From Emticicia aquatica (GTDB taxonomy: Bacteria > Bacteroidota > Bacteroidia > Cytophagales > Spirosomataceae), in assembly GCF_923079645.1 (NCBI RefSeq), contig NZ_CAKLPY010000002.1, positions 124,001 to 188,000 of the forward strand: a stretch of 64,000 bases of DNA, written 5' to 3'. Below, in pieces: positions 27,497 through 35,087 of the stretch. Every line of letters starts with the position of its first letter. The first letter of the stretch is position 1. Both the position numbers and the translations under genes were made by a program. The notes under the pieces were generated by a model, which saw nothing but the letters and a program-made list of their open reading frames with translations, had not been told where the DNA came from and ran no database searches.

Positions 27497-27531
27497 TTTA
27501 CAAATTGAGAACATTATCTTGAAATACAATC

Positions 27532-27590
27532 AAAAAAGAGGGATAATTTTTAAGAATCACAGTGATTCTTAAAAATTATCCCTCTTTTTT
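27532..27590. terminator. Perfect 29-bp inverted repeat, bidirectional terminator
   Basis: Arms 27532-27560 and 27562-27590 are exact complements around the single base 27561. The arms start with AAAAAAGAGGGATAA. It separates the convergent LytTR and hybrid kinase genes, with A- and T-runs correctly placed for both strands. Confidence 0.85.
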
Positions 27591-27606
27591 TACTTCAATT
27601 TTATTC

Positions 27607-29133
27607 TCAAGAACGTAAACTATACTTGGCTATTTTATGGAATAACTCCTTTGGATTAAATGGTTTTGTTACGTAGTCATTCATCCCGACCAAAAATGCT
27701 CTGTCTTGGTTAGTAAATGTAGCAGAAGCTGTCAATGCAATAATCGGAATGGCATTATCTACTCCCCTAATTTTTTCAGCAGCGGTGTATCCATCCATTA
27801 CTGGCATCTGAATATCCATCAAAATTACGTCATACTTACCAGTTTCAAATTTTTCGGTAGCAATTAATCCATTTTCGGCAACATCAAAGTCAACACGCCA
27901 TTTTTCTAAGAATTTTGTGGCAACTTTAATATTTATCGGATAATCTTCTACCAATAAAACCTTTACGCCTTTGAGTGTATTTTCGTTGAGTAATTCACCC
28001 GTATTTTCCGAAGATTTATTTTTAACTTCAGTTCCAATTTCTAATTCGATTGTAAAAAAGAACTTCGCTCCTTTCCCAGCTTCGCTTTCAAGTTGAATTT
28101 CGCTGCCATACAATTCCAATAATTTTTTTGTAATAACTAAGCCCAAGCCAGTTCCACCAAATTGGCGAGTTGTTGCTGAATTGGCTTGTGTAAATTTATC
28201 AAAAATCATTGCTTGTTTTTCCAATGGAATCCCGATTCCAGTATCGGCTACAGAAAATTCTACCAAAACATTATTTTCAAATTTTCTTATATAAGAAAGA
28301 CTAATTGTAATGCTTCCATTTCGAGTAAACTTAACAGCATTAGAAACTAGATTAGAAATCACTTGCCCTAGTCGAAGCGAATCACCAACAACAACATTAG
28401 GAATATCGTCATCGACCATTAACCTAATTTTATTTCCTTTCTCCTCAGCTTTTACTTGATTAGCTTTTTTGATATTTGAAACCAGTTGTTTGACATCAAA
28501 AGGAATACTTTCTAACTCAACTTTTCCTGCTTCAATTTTGCTAAAATCTAAAATATCATTAATCAGCACGTGTAAGTTATCGGTCGAAAATTGTAATATT
28601 TTCAAGTTTTCGGCCATACTTTCACTAATATCCTCTTGTTGCATGAGGTACGTCAGACCAACAATGGCGTTCAGTGGAGTTCTGATTTCATGGCTCATCA
28701 TTGAAAGAAACTCTGATTTGGCTTGGGTAGCTTTTTCGGCGAGTTCTTTCGCTAAAATTAGTTCAGCTTCTATTTTTTTACGATTTTCAATCTGTATTTG
28801 CAGATAATCAACTAAACCAAGTAAATTATTAGGGTCTAAAGTCTGAGCACTGAGACCTTCTTTTACTTCAAGAGAATAAATAGCTTCGATTAATTTTTCA
28901 ACCGAAAGGCGTCTTTGCTTAATTTCTTTTTTTAGTTTTTCATTAATTTCTGTATAATCACGGTCATTGAGCAAAGCCGAATGCTCAAACAGTTCTTTGT
29001 CTCTATCAAAATTAATGTAAGAGTCATTGATTGCTTTTACAAAATTTTGAAAACGCTCATCTTTTAAGGAATCTTCAGTAAGATACCTAGAAATTTGCTT
29101 GCTTAGTAAACGATGAAGGATTGTATTATTCAT
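27607..29133 (-). CDS. Hybrid histidine kinase lacking a sensor domain and HPt
   Basis: 508 residues. The N-terminal ~135 residues are charged and helical, without a PAS or membrane segment. HisKA follows with phospho-acceptor His148 (LSMMSHEIRTPLNAIVG), then ATPase motifs (NLVSNAVKF, DTGIGIP, GGTGLGL) and a receiver with DVILMDIQMP and VTKPF. There is no HPt domain, so a separate HPt protein would be needed to pass the phosphate on. The FIST gene lies 6 bp upstream on the same strand and probably supplies the sensory input. The nearest orphan HPt gene is at 49504-49869. Confidence 0.94.
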   Translation of the reverse strand: MNNTILHRLLSKQISRYLTEDSLKDERFQNFVKAINDSYINFDRDKELFEHSALLNDRDYTEINEKLKKEIKQRRLSVEKLIEAIYSLEVKEGLSAQTLDPNNLLGLVDYLQIQIENRKKIEAELILAKELAEKATQAKSEFLSMMSHEIRTPLNAIVGLTYLMQQEDISESMAENLKILQFSTDNLHVLINDILDFSKIEAGKVELESIPFDVKQLVSNIKKANQVKAEEKGNKIRLMVDDDIPNVVVGDSLRLGQVISNLVSNAVKFTRNGSITISLSYIRKFENNVLVEFSVADTGIGIPLEKQAMIFDKFTQANSATTRQFGGTGLGLVITKKLLELYGSEIQLESEAGKGAKFFFTIELEIGTEVKNKSSENTGELLNENTLKGVKVLLVEDYPINIKVATKFLEKWRVDFDVAENGLIATEKFETGKYDVILMDIQMPVMDGYTAAEKIRGVDNAIPIIALTASATFTNQDRAFLVGMNDYVTKPFNPKELFHKIAKYSLRS

Positions 29134-29139
29134 GCAAAA

Positions 29140-30279
29140 TTATTTTTCGGAAAGAGTAGTAATAGTCATCGTTTGGTTATGTAATTCGCATCGGGCATTC
29201 GGATTATGTGAAGAAATTTCACCATAAGAATAAAAACCTGTCATTATAGCTTTATCTCCAAAAACTTCTCTAGCAGCTTCAACTTCTTCGTCAGTTCGTT
29301 GTCCTAAAACAAGTTTTCGCCCAACACAGCTTACAAGTATAGCGAGTTCGGCTCCTTTTGAAAATGGTTCTAACGAATTTTGTGCTGCTGAGGCCGAGGC
29401 ATCAATGAGTCTGTCAAGATTTGCTTTCATAAATCTAACTAAAGCCCCTTTAGGCATATCTCCAGCAAAAGTCATACTTTTATTAGTTTCATCAATCGAA
29501 AGAATCGTACGTACAACAGGTTCATCATCTTCCGTAATCCGCATCGAAAGCGGAAAAAGCAAAGCAGCTCCAGGCAATTCTTCGGCATATTTGCCCAAAT
29601 ATTCTTTATATATATCAAGAGCGGCTTTATCTCCAATGGTGTACAATACGTTATATTTCGACTCTGTCACTTCACGTTCAGGACCAAATCCGTCCCATCC
29701 ACCCATTGTTCCATGCCCAACTTTTAATTCTTTACTATACAATCCTATGCCAATAATCTGGCCTTCTTTAGGATTTTCATTAAGACCAACTAATGTTTTT
29801 TCAAAACGTGCATCATCACCTGCCAAACCTCCAGAAATTGGAATTTTATTGGCGGTTTTTTCATTAAGTGCCGCAATTAAAGCACTCCCATTAACTTTTC
29901 CACCATCAGAAATAATAAAAATTGCTGATAAATCATCATCTAACAAGGCGTCTGCAATTTGCTCGCCAGCATTAGAACTTTCCAAATAGTTATCAATGGT
30001 TACTAATGTCGTACGAACAATTGTTTTATCAAACTCTATTGCCGTCGATATTATTGTACCACTGTAAACCATATCGTTATAAATTTCGCCCGAAGTAGAA
30101 TTAATAATGATTTCGGCCGAAGGATACAAATTTCTTACATATTCATACGTTTGAGTTTGCTCCAAAATTTTTCTTTCACCAAAAACAAATACCAGTTGGA
30201 CATTTAATGGATTAAAATTTTCGGTTTCAGCAACTTGGTGCCACTCATTGTTGTTGAAAGATTTTTGTTGAATTTTCAT
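29140..30279 (-). CDS. FIST-domain sensory protein
   Basis: 379 residues, covering FIST_N (~28-220) and FIST_C (~230-375). Typical family blocks are NSTSGEIYNDMVYSGT, ISGGLAGDDARF, ELPGAALLFPLSMR, ILVSCVGRKLVLGQR and FYSYGEISSHNPNARCELHN. FIST proteins are proposed small-ligand sensors, often beside kinases or methyl-accepting proteins; the ligand of this one is unknown. It has no signal peptide or membrane segment. The hybrid kinase gene begins 6 bp after its stop, so the two probably form one signalling unit in the cytosol. Confidence 0.93.
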   Translation of the reverse strand: MKIQQKSFNNNEWHQVAETENFNPLNVQLVFVFGERKILEQTQTYEYVRNLYPSAEIIINSTSGEIYNDMVYSGTIISTAIEFDKTIVRTTLVTIDNYLESSNAGEQIADALLDDDLSAIFIISDGGKVNGSALIAALNEKTANKIPISGGLAGDDARFEKTLVGLNENPKEGQIIGIGLYSKELKVGHGTMGGWDGFGPEREVTESKYNVLYTIGDKAALDIYKEYLGKYAEELPGAALLFPLSMRITEDDEPVVRTILSIDETNKSMTFAGDMPKGALVRFMKANLDRLIDASASAAQNSLEPFSKGAELAILVSCVGRKLVLGQRTDEEVEAAREVFGDKAIMTGFYSYGEISSHNPNARCELHNQTMTITTLSEK

Positions 30280-30578
30280 AAGGCAAAATGGCTATTAAGG
30301 ATGAAATAGGAATGCAATTTAAAAATAAAATTCACAAGAAAAAGTATTGATTCAAAATTGTTGGATTTTATGATTGATTATGGTCAAAAACACAATTACC
30401 TAAATCAGTCTATAGTTTCACAACAAACATTTATTCTCTTTTTTATTTCTATGCAATTTATAAGCCAATAACATATTTAACGGTGTTTTTTTGGCATTTA
30501 AAGCGTTTTAACACTATTTATTTTAATATAAAATGATTAGCAGTCAGGTTCAAAATAAAAAACAATTGTATTAAAGTT

Positions 30579-30595
30579 TTGGCAAAATTATTGCT
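30579..30595 (+). promoter_or_regulatory. Sigma-54-like promoter motif upstream of the exopolysaccharide locus
   Basis: TTGGCAAAATTATTGCT: GG (30581-30582), exactly 10 bases, GC (30593-30594), in the TTGGCA...TTGCT context of -24/-12 promoters. A weaker copy, GG-N10-GT, begins at 30679. The ATG is ~278 bp downstream. Confidence 0.4.
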
Positions 30596-30633
30596 AACAT
30601 CAATAATAAATTACAATAGAAAAAAATGTTCGA

Positions 30634-30646
30634 TGTTACGGTAACA
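30634..30646. promoter_or_regulatory. Perfect palindrome, possible operator
   Basis: TGTTAC-G-GTAACA, a 13-bp exact palindrome, lying between the sigma-54-like motif and the MBOAT gene. A dimeric regulator site is possible. No cognate protein can be named. Confidence 0.3.
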
Positions 30647-30872
30647 GTTCAACAAAAATTTTTCTAAAAAAAACAAGTTTGGCAATAAAGTTGTAACCAT
30701 TAAAATAAGCTTTTATTGCCCTTAGATTTCCACCCAACTATAAAAATAATTAACTAGTGTAAGTAGTAATTATTTCATTCAAAGAAAACCCCTTTTATTA
30801 ATAACTGTTGATTAAAATTTCCTAATAATAATTCTTTGGAAAAAATGTCCAAAACTAAAATAATAGAAAAAC

Positions 30873-32324
30873 ATGCTTTTCAACTCTCTTAATTTTGCCA
30901 TATTTCTACCAATAGTTTTTATACTATATTGGTTTTTTACCTCCAATAACTTAAAGTTACAAAACATCCTTTTATTGGTTTCTAGTTACTTTTTTTATGC
31001 CTGCTGGAATTGGATGTTTTTGTTTTTGCTCATTTTCTCGACTTTATTAGATTTTTATACGGGTATAAAAATGTCGGAAGCGAAAGACCAAAATGGCAAA
31101 AAGTTTTGGTTTTGGCTGAGCATTTCAGTTAACCTTGGGTTTCTCGGCGTTTTTAAATACTACAACTTTTTTGCAACTTCATTCGCTGAGGCCGTATCCA
31201 ATTTTGGTTTGCAAGTAAGTCCATGGACATTACAAGTGATTTTGCCCGTTGGGATTTCATTCTATACTTTTCATGGATTATCCTACGTCATTGATATTTA
31301 CAAAGACCGCATAAAAGCAGAAAGAAATCTTATCGATTATTCGGTCTTTGTAAGCTTTTTCCCCTTACTTGTGGCTGGGCCTATCGAAAGAGCAACGCAC
31401 CTTTTGCCACAAATTCAGAAAAAAAGAGTTTTTAATTATACACAAGCGAGCGACGGTTTAAAGCAAATCTTATGGGGCTTATTTAAAAAAATTGTCATTG
31501 CCGACCATTGTGCTCAATATGCCAATTTAATATTTAATAACTCAGCCGATTATTCAGGAAGTACGTTAGTTTTGGGAGCATTATTCTTTGCTTTTCAAAT
31601 TTATGGTGATTTTTCTGGCTATTCGGATATTGCTTTGGGAACTGCCCGACTTTTTGGCATTGAATTATTAAGAAACTTCGCTTTCCCTTATTTTTCAAGA
31701 GATATTGCTGAATTTTGGAGACGTTGGCACATTTCGCTTTCAGCTTGGTTTAGAGACTATCTTTATATTCCTTTGGGTGGAAGTAAAGGCGGTACTTGGA
31801 TGAAAGTAAGAAACACATTTATTATTTTTATTGTCAGTGGTTTTTGGCACGGAGCGAACTGGACTTTCATTATCTGGGGAACACTGAATGCGGTTTATTT
31901 CTTACCACTTTTGCTTACAAACAGCAATCGAAATAATTTAGAAACCGTAGCTCAAGGAAAATACTTTCCAACAATCAGAGAATTACTTTCAATGCTTATT
32001 ACTTTTAGTTTGACACTTTTGGCTTGGATATTCTTTAGAGCTGCAAGTCTTCAACATGCTCTTAGTTATATCTCAGAAATTTTCTCAAGCTCATTGTTTA
32101 CCGTTCCACAACTTGATGATTTGTATCGTGCATTAACAACCATTATGCTCGTAATTGGCTTTGTATTTGTTGAGTGGATTGGTCGAGAACAGCAATATGC
32201 CATTGCTCGTTTAGGATTAAATTGGGTAAGACCACTTCGTTGGGTAATTTATTCAGCAATTGTATTTCTTATCGGAATGTTTATGCAAACCGAAGAAACG
32301 CCATTTATCTATTTTCAATTTTAA
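30873..32324 (+). CDS. MBOAT-family O-acyltransferase (AlgI-like)
   Basis: 483 residues with many hydrophobic segments, as in MBOAT proteins. Diagnostic blocks are AEFWRRWHISLSAWFRDYLYIPLGG and the catalytic His region SGFWHGANWTFIIWG. AlgI-like members carry acyl groups across the inner membrane for transfer to polysaccharide. It is the first gene of the plus-strand part of the exopolysaccharide locus. The next gene, an SGNH-like protein, starts 11 bp downstream and is the usual type of extracytoplasmic partner. The acyl group is probably acetyl by family analogy. Confidence 0.92.
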   Translation: MLFNSLNFAIFLPIVFILYWFFTSNNLKLQNILLLVSSYFFYACWNWMFLFLLIFSTLLDFYTGIKMSEAKDQNGKKFWFWLSISVNLGFLGVFKYYNFFATSFAEAVSNFGLQVSPWTLQVILPVGISFYTFHGLSYVIDIYKDRIKAERNLIDYSVFVSFFPLLVAGPIERATHLLPQIQKKRVFNYTQASDGLKQILWGLFKKIVIADHCAQYANLIFNNSADYSGSTLVLGALFFAFQIYGDFSGYSDIALGTARLFGIELLRNFAFPYFSRDIAEFWRRWHISLSAWFRDYLYIPLGGSKGGTWMKVRNTFIIFIVSGFWHGANWTFIIWGTLNAVYFLPLLLTNSNRNNLETVAQGKYFPTIRELLSMLITFSLTLLAWIFFRAASLQHALSYISEIFSSSLFTVPQLDDLYRALTTIMLVIGFVFVEWIGREQQYAIARLGLNWVRPLRWVIYSAIVFLIGMFMQTEETPFIYFQF

Positions 32325-32335
32325 AATATTGTAAT

Positions 32336-33295
32336 ATGAGCAAGTTTATAAAATCGCTTTTCCTATTTATTCCTTTTACTATTGTATTATATGTACTTTT
32401 TTTGGTAGCTTGGGGAATATTAATTCCTAGCGAATTTTTCATCAAGTCGAATCTCAATTACCGAATTGGCACTTATGGCCACATGTATTCTCGTATTGAG
32501 GAGGTCAAAAAAACTAAAAACATAGATGTGCTATTTTTGGGTTCATCACATACCTACAGAGGCTTTGACCCAAGGATTTTCAAGGCGAAAGGAATGACTT
32601 CTTTTAACCTCGGCTCAAGTGCTCAAACACCTTTGCAGACGAAAGTTCTTCTAAATAGATATTTAGACCATCTAAACCCCAAATTAATTATTTATGAAGT
32701 TTATCCAACCACATTTTCTATTGATGGCGTTGAATCTTCATTAGACCTCATTGCCAATGATAAAAATGACATAAATACAGTTGAATTAGCTTTCAAACTC
32801 AATAATATTAAAGCTTATAATACTTTAATTTTTGGCTTAATAAGTGACTTTTTGAACCTAAATTCTTCATTTGTCGAACCAAAAGTAAGAGGTAAGGATA
32901 CTTATATTTCAGGCGGTTTTGTGGAAAATAGAGAAAAAATAACTACTGAAAAAAAATACGCTCAAAAAAAATGGGATTTCAACGAAAACCAGTTTAAGGC
33001 TTTCAATGAAATAATTTCGATGCTCAAAGCAAGAAACATTAAAGTTGCCTTAGTTTATGCACCAATTGCTCCTGCTTTATATCATAGTTATAGCAATAAT
33101 CAAGATTTTGATATAATCATGAATAAGTATGGAAATTACTATAACTTTAACGAAATTATCAGCCTTAAAGATAACCAACATTTTGTAGATTCTGACCATT
33201 TGAATCAAGGTGGCGTTGATATTTTTAATGACAAACTAATTGAAATACTCAATAATCGACAAGCACTTCCAACAAATACGATAAGTTACCGTTAA
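32336..33295 (+). CDS. Membrane-anchored SGNH-like O-acetyltransferase/esterase partner
   Basis: 319 residues from the ATG at 32336; the frame is open upstream to 32174 but that part overlaps the MBOAT gene. One N-terminal membrane segment (FIPFTIVLYVLFLVAWGILI) is followed by an extracytoplasmic domain. The SGNH-type residues are visible: nucleophile Ser in GSSHTYRG (S70 or S71) and the Asp-His pair in VDSDHLN (D285 and H288). It resembles AlgJ/AlgX-type or DUF1574-type proteins that complete polysaccharide O-acetylation. It lies 11 bp after the MBOAT gene, which strongly supports a joint role. Actual substrate unknown. Confidence 0.8.
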   Translation: MSKFIKSLFLFIPFTIVLYVLFLVAWGILIPSEFFIKSNLNYRIGTYGHMYSRIEEVKKTKNIDVLFLGSSHTYRGFDPRIFKAKGMTSFNLGSSAQTPLQTKVLLNRYLDHLNPKLIIYEVYPTTFSIDGVESSLDLIANDKNDINTVELAFKLNNIKAYNTLIFGLISDFLNLNSSFVEPKVRGKDTYISGGFVENREKITTEKKYAQKKWDFNENQFKAFNEIISMLKARNIKVALVYAPIAPALYHSYSNNQDFDIIMNKYGNYYNFNEIISLKDNQHFVDSDHLNQGGVDIFNDKLIEILNNRQALPTNTISYR

Positions 33296-33449
33296 TCAAT
33301 TTTTAAACAGAAAATCTAAACCTTCTTTTGGCAAAATTACTAATGAGAGAATCTTAATTATGATGTAAAACTTGTCAAAACAAATATTCTGAAATGCACC
33401 TATTATTTAATCAAGATTCTTAATACATATAATCATACCAATCGTAATA

Positions 33450-33836
33450 ATGGAACAAAAATTGAAACTTCTAATCATTGATGATGAGCCAAGTACCAGA
33501 AAAATTTTAGAGCATTTCCTAAATAAGGAGTTTGATGTAACCCTTAAAAATGATGGAATGGAAGGTATGAATTGGTTAGAATTAGGTAATAAACCTGATT
33601 TTATCATCGCTGACCTTAATATGCCCAACCTTAACGGCAAAGAGTTTATTAAAGTCATCAGTGCAAGTAATATTTATAACAACATACCGATTATCATTCT
33701 TTCTGGAACTGACGAAAGCAAGGAACGTATTGATTGTTTAAATTTAGGAGCTGATGATTTTATGCTAAAACCTTTCAATCCGATGGAAATTCATGCAAAA
33801 ATCAAGGCTATCCTACGTAGATTAAAAGCTCAATAA
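33450..33836 (+). CDS. Single-domain response regulator
   Basis: 128 residues, only a receiver domain. The acidic pair D11/D12, phospho-acceptor D55 (FIIADLNMP) and K107 (FMLKPF) are all present, so it can be phosphorylated. It has no output domain, so it acts by protein contact. It lies 26 bp upstream of the sugar transferase gene, which carries a degenerate receiver at its N-terminus; the two receivers may interact. A phosphodonor is not encoded next to it, but the FIST-linked hybrid kinase and the orphan HPt are in the window. Starts cleanly at the ATG. Confidence 0.92.
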   Translation: MEQKLKLLIIDDEPSTRKILEHFLNKEFDVTLKNDGMEGMNWLELGNKPDFIIADLNMPNLNGKEFIKVISASNIYNNIPIIILSGTDESKERIDCLNLGADDFMLKPFNPMEIHAKIKAILRRLKAQ

Positions 33837-33862
33837 TTTTATTGAATTAATGAATCAAAGCC

Positions 33863-35050
33863 ATGAATGAAAACGCAATAAATACTACAGATAAAGAAAC
33901 CTTTTCGATTAAAGTTATTTTAGTTGAAAAAAATGACCAAGTAATAGTTAATTTCTTAAAAAAATTTGGTTCAAGACTAAATGTAAAAGTCCTTGAAAGT
34001 GCTGAAGAATGCTTGGAATTTATCAGAAATGCTTATCCGCCTGATGCCATTATTATTGGAACAAGCATGGGAGGAATTGATTTTTTAGAAAAAGTTCGGC
34101 AAGAAAGTTGGACTCGTACATTGCCTGTTGTCATTACGAGTGAACAAATTACACCAGCATTAGTCAAAGAAGTTGCCGATAAAAAAGGTGACGATTTATA
34201 CCCAACAGATTTTAGTTCTGGTGAATTAATCACTAGGCTTGAATACTTCATCAAACGCCGTCATTATCAAGCTACTCAGCAGGCAAAATCAAATATTTTA
34301 GAGGTAAAAATACCATTTTGGAAACGTTTCATCGATGTTACTTCTACGGGTTTTGCTCTATTGTTGCTTTCACCAATTTTGATTATTGTAGCTATTTTGA
34401 TAAAACTTGACTCAAAAGGCCCAATTGTTTATAAGTCTCGCCGAGTTGGTGCAGGCTATCGAATCTTTGAAATTTACAAATTCCGTACGATGAGAACCGA
34501 TGCCGACCAAATGATAAAAAATATGGGTTCGCTCAATATGTACACCAAAGAAAAGAGCGAAAAGAAAATAAGTGGGCTTTGCGAACAATGTACTCCATTG
34601 GGTGCTTGCCAACAACAACTTTACCTCGATGGTGAAATAACTTGCGAAAAAGTTTATCTCAATCAAAAGAAAGAAAAAGTGGCGTTTATGAAATTTCAGA
34701 ATGACCCACGGATAACAAAGTTTGGCGGTTTTTTACGCAACAGCAGTATCGACGAATTGCCTCAGTTGTTTAATATTTTCATGGGCGATATGTCACTCAT
34801 TGGAAACCGTCCTTTACCACTTTATGAGGCCGAAAAATTAACAACCGATAAATACATTGAGCGTTTTGCTGGGCCTGGCGGTTTGACTGGACTTTGGCAA
34901 GTAACCAAACGTGGAAAAGGCAAAAAAGAAATGACTGAAGAAGAACGCATCGAACTCGATATTGAATATGCACGAAATTTTTCTTTCAAATTCGATATGA
35001 AAATCTTTTTTATGACTTTCCCTGCTCTTTTGCAGTCCGAAAATGTATAG
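33863..35050 (+). CDS. Polyprenyl-phosphate sugar-1-phosphate transferase with N-terminal pseudo-receiver
   Basis: 395 residues. Residues ~16-135 have the receiver fold but the key residues are degenerate: the acidic pair is reduced (VEKND), the phospho-acceptor position is Gly66 (AIIIGTSMGG) and the conserved Lys is replaced (LYPTDF). A hydrophobic segment (~162-181) leads into the WecA/WbaP-type bacterial sugar transferase (KFRTMRTDAD, SSIDELPQLFNIFMGDMSLIGNRP, GLTGLWQV). It transfers a sugar-phosphate to undecaprenyl phosphate at the cytoplasmic face to start repeat-unit synthesis. The catalytic domain has an insertion with C240, C243, C249 and C261, a potential metal site. The gene lies 26 bp after the receiver gene. 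Confidence 0.93.
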   Translation: MNENAINTTDKETFSIKVILVEKNDQVIVNFLKKFGSRLNVKVLESAEECLEFIRNAYPPDAIIIGTSMGGIDFLEKVRQESWTRTLPVVITSEQITPALVKEVADKKGDDLYPTDFSSGELITRLEYFIKRRHYQATQQAKSNILEVKIPFWKRFIDVTSTGFALLLLSPILIIVAILIKLDSKGPIVYKSRRVGAGYRIFEIYKFRTMRTDADQMIKNMGSLNMYTKEKSEKKISGLCEQCTPLGACQQQLYLDGEITCEKVYLNQKKEKVAFMKFQNDPRITKFGGFLRNSSIDELPQLFNIFMGDMSLIGNRPLPLYEAEKLTTDKYIERFAGPGGLTGLWQVTKRGKGKKEMTEEERIELDIEYARNFSFKFDMKIFFMTFPALLQSENV

Positions 35051-35087
35051 TTTTTTCTAACACTTGCGTAAATTCCTAATAAAATTA

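Larger units (their letters stand above)
30280..30872. other. 593-bp intergenic region between divergent FIST and MBOAT genes
   Basis: The longest gap in the window and very AT-rich. It holds a sigma-54-like motif (30579), a perfect 13-bp palindrome (30634), and a hairpin with arms GGCAATAAA (30681-30689) and TTTATTGCC (30712-30720). I found no convincing small ORF or RNA gene. A long leader for the MBOAT gene seems likely. Confidence 0.6.

Noticed and set aside
29405..29989. Plus-strand 194-codon frame inside the FIST gene
   Set aside because: It is an antisense shadow of a well-conserved FIST protein.
32174..32335. Upstream extension of the SGNH-like frame to 32174
   Set aside because: It overlaps the MBOAT gene in another frame; the ATG at 32336 gives a proper membrane anchor.
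33326..33339. Second TTTTGGCAAAATTA as a sigma-54 promoter
   Set aside because: The -12 GC is absent at the required distance.
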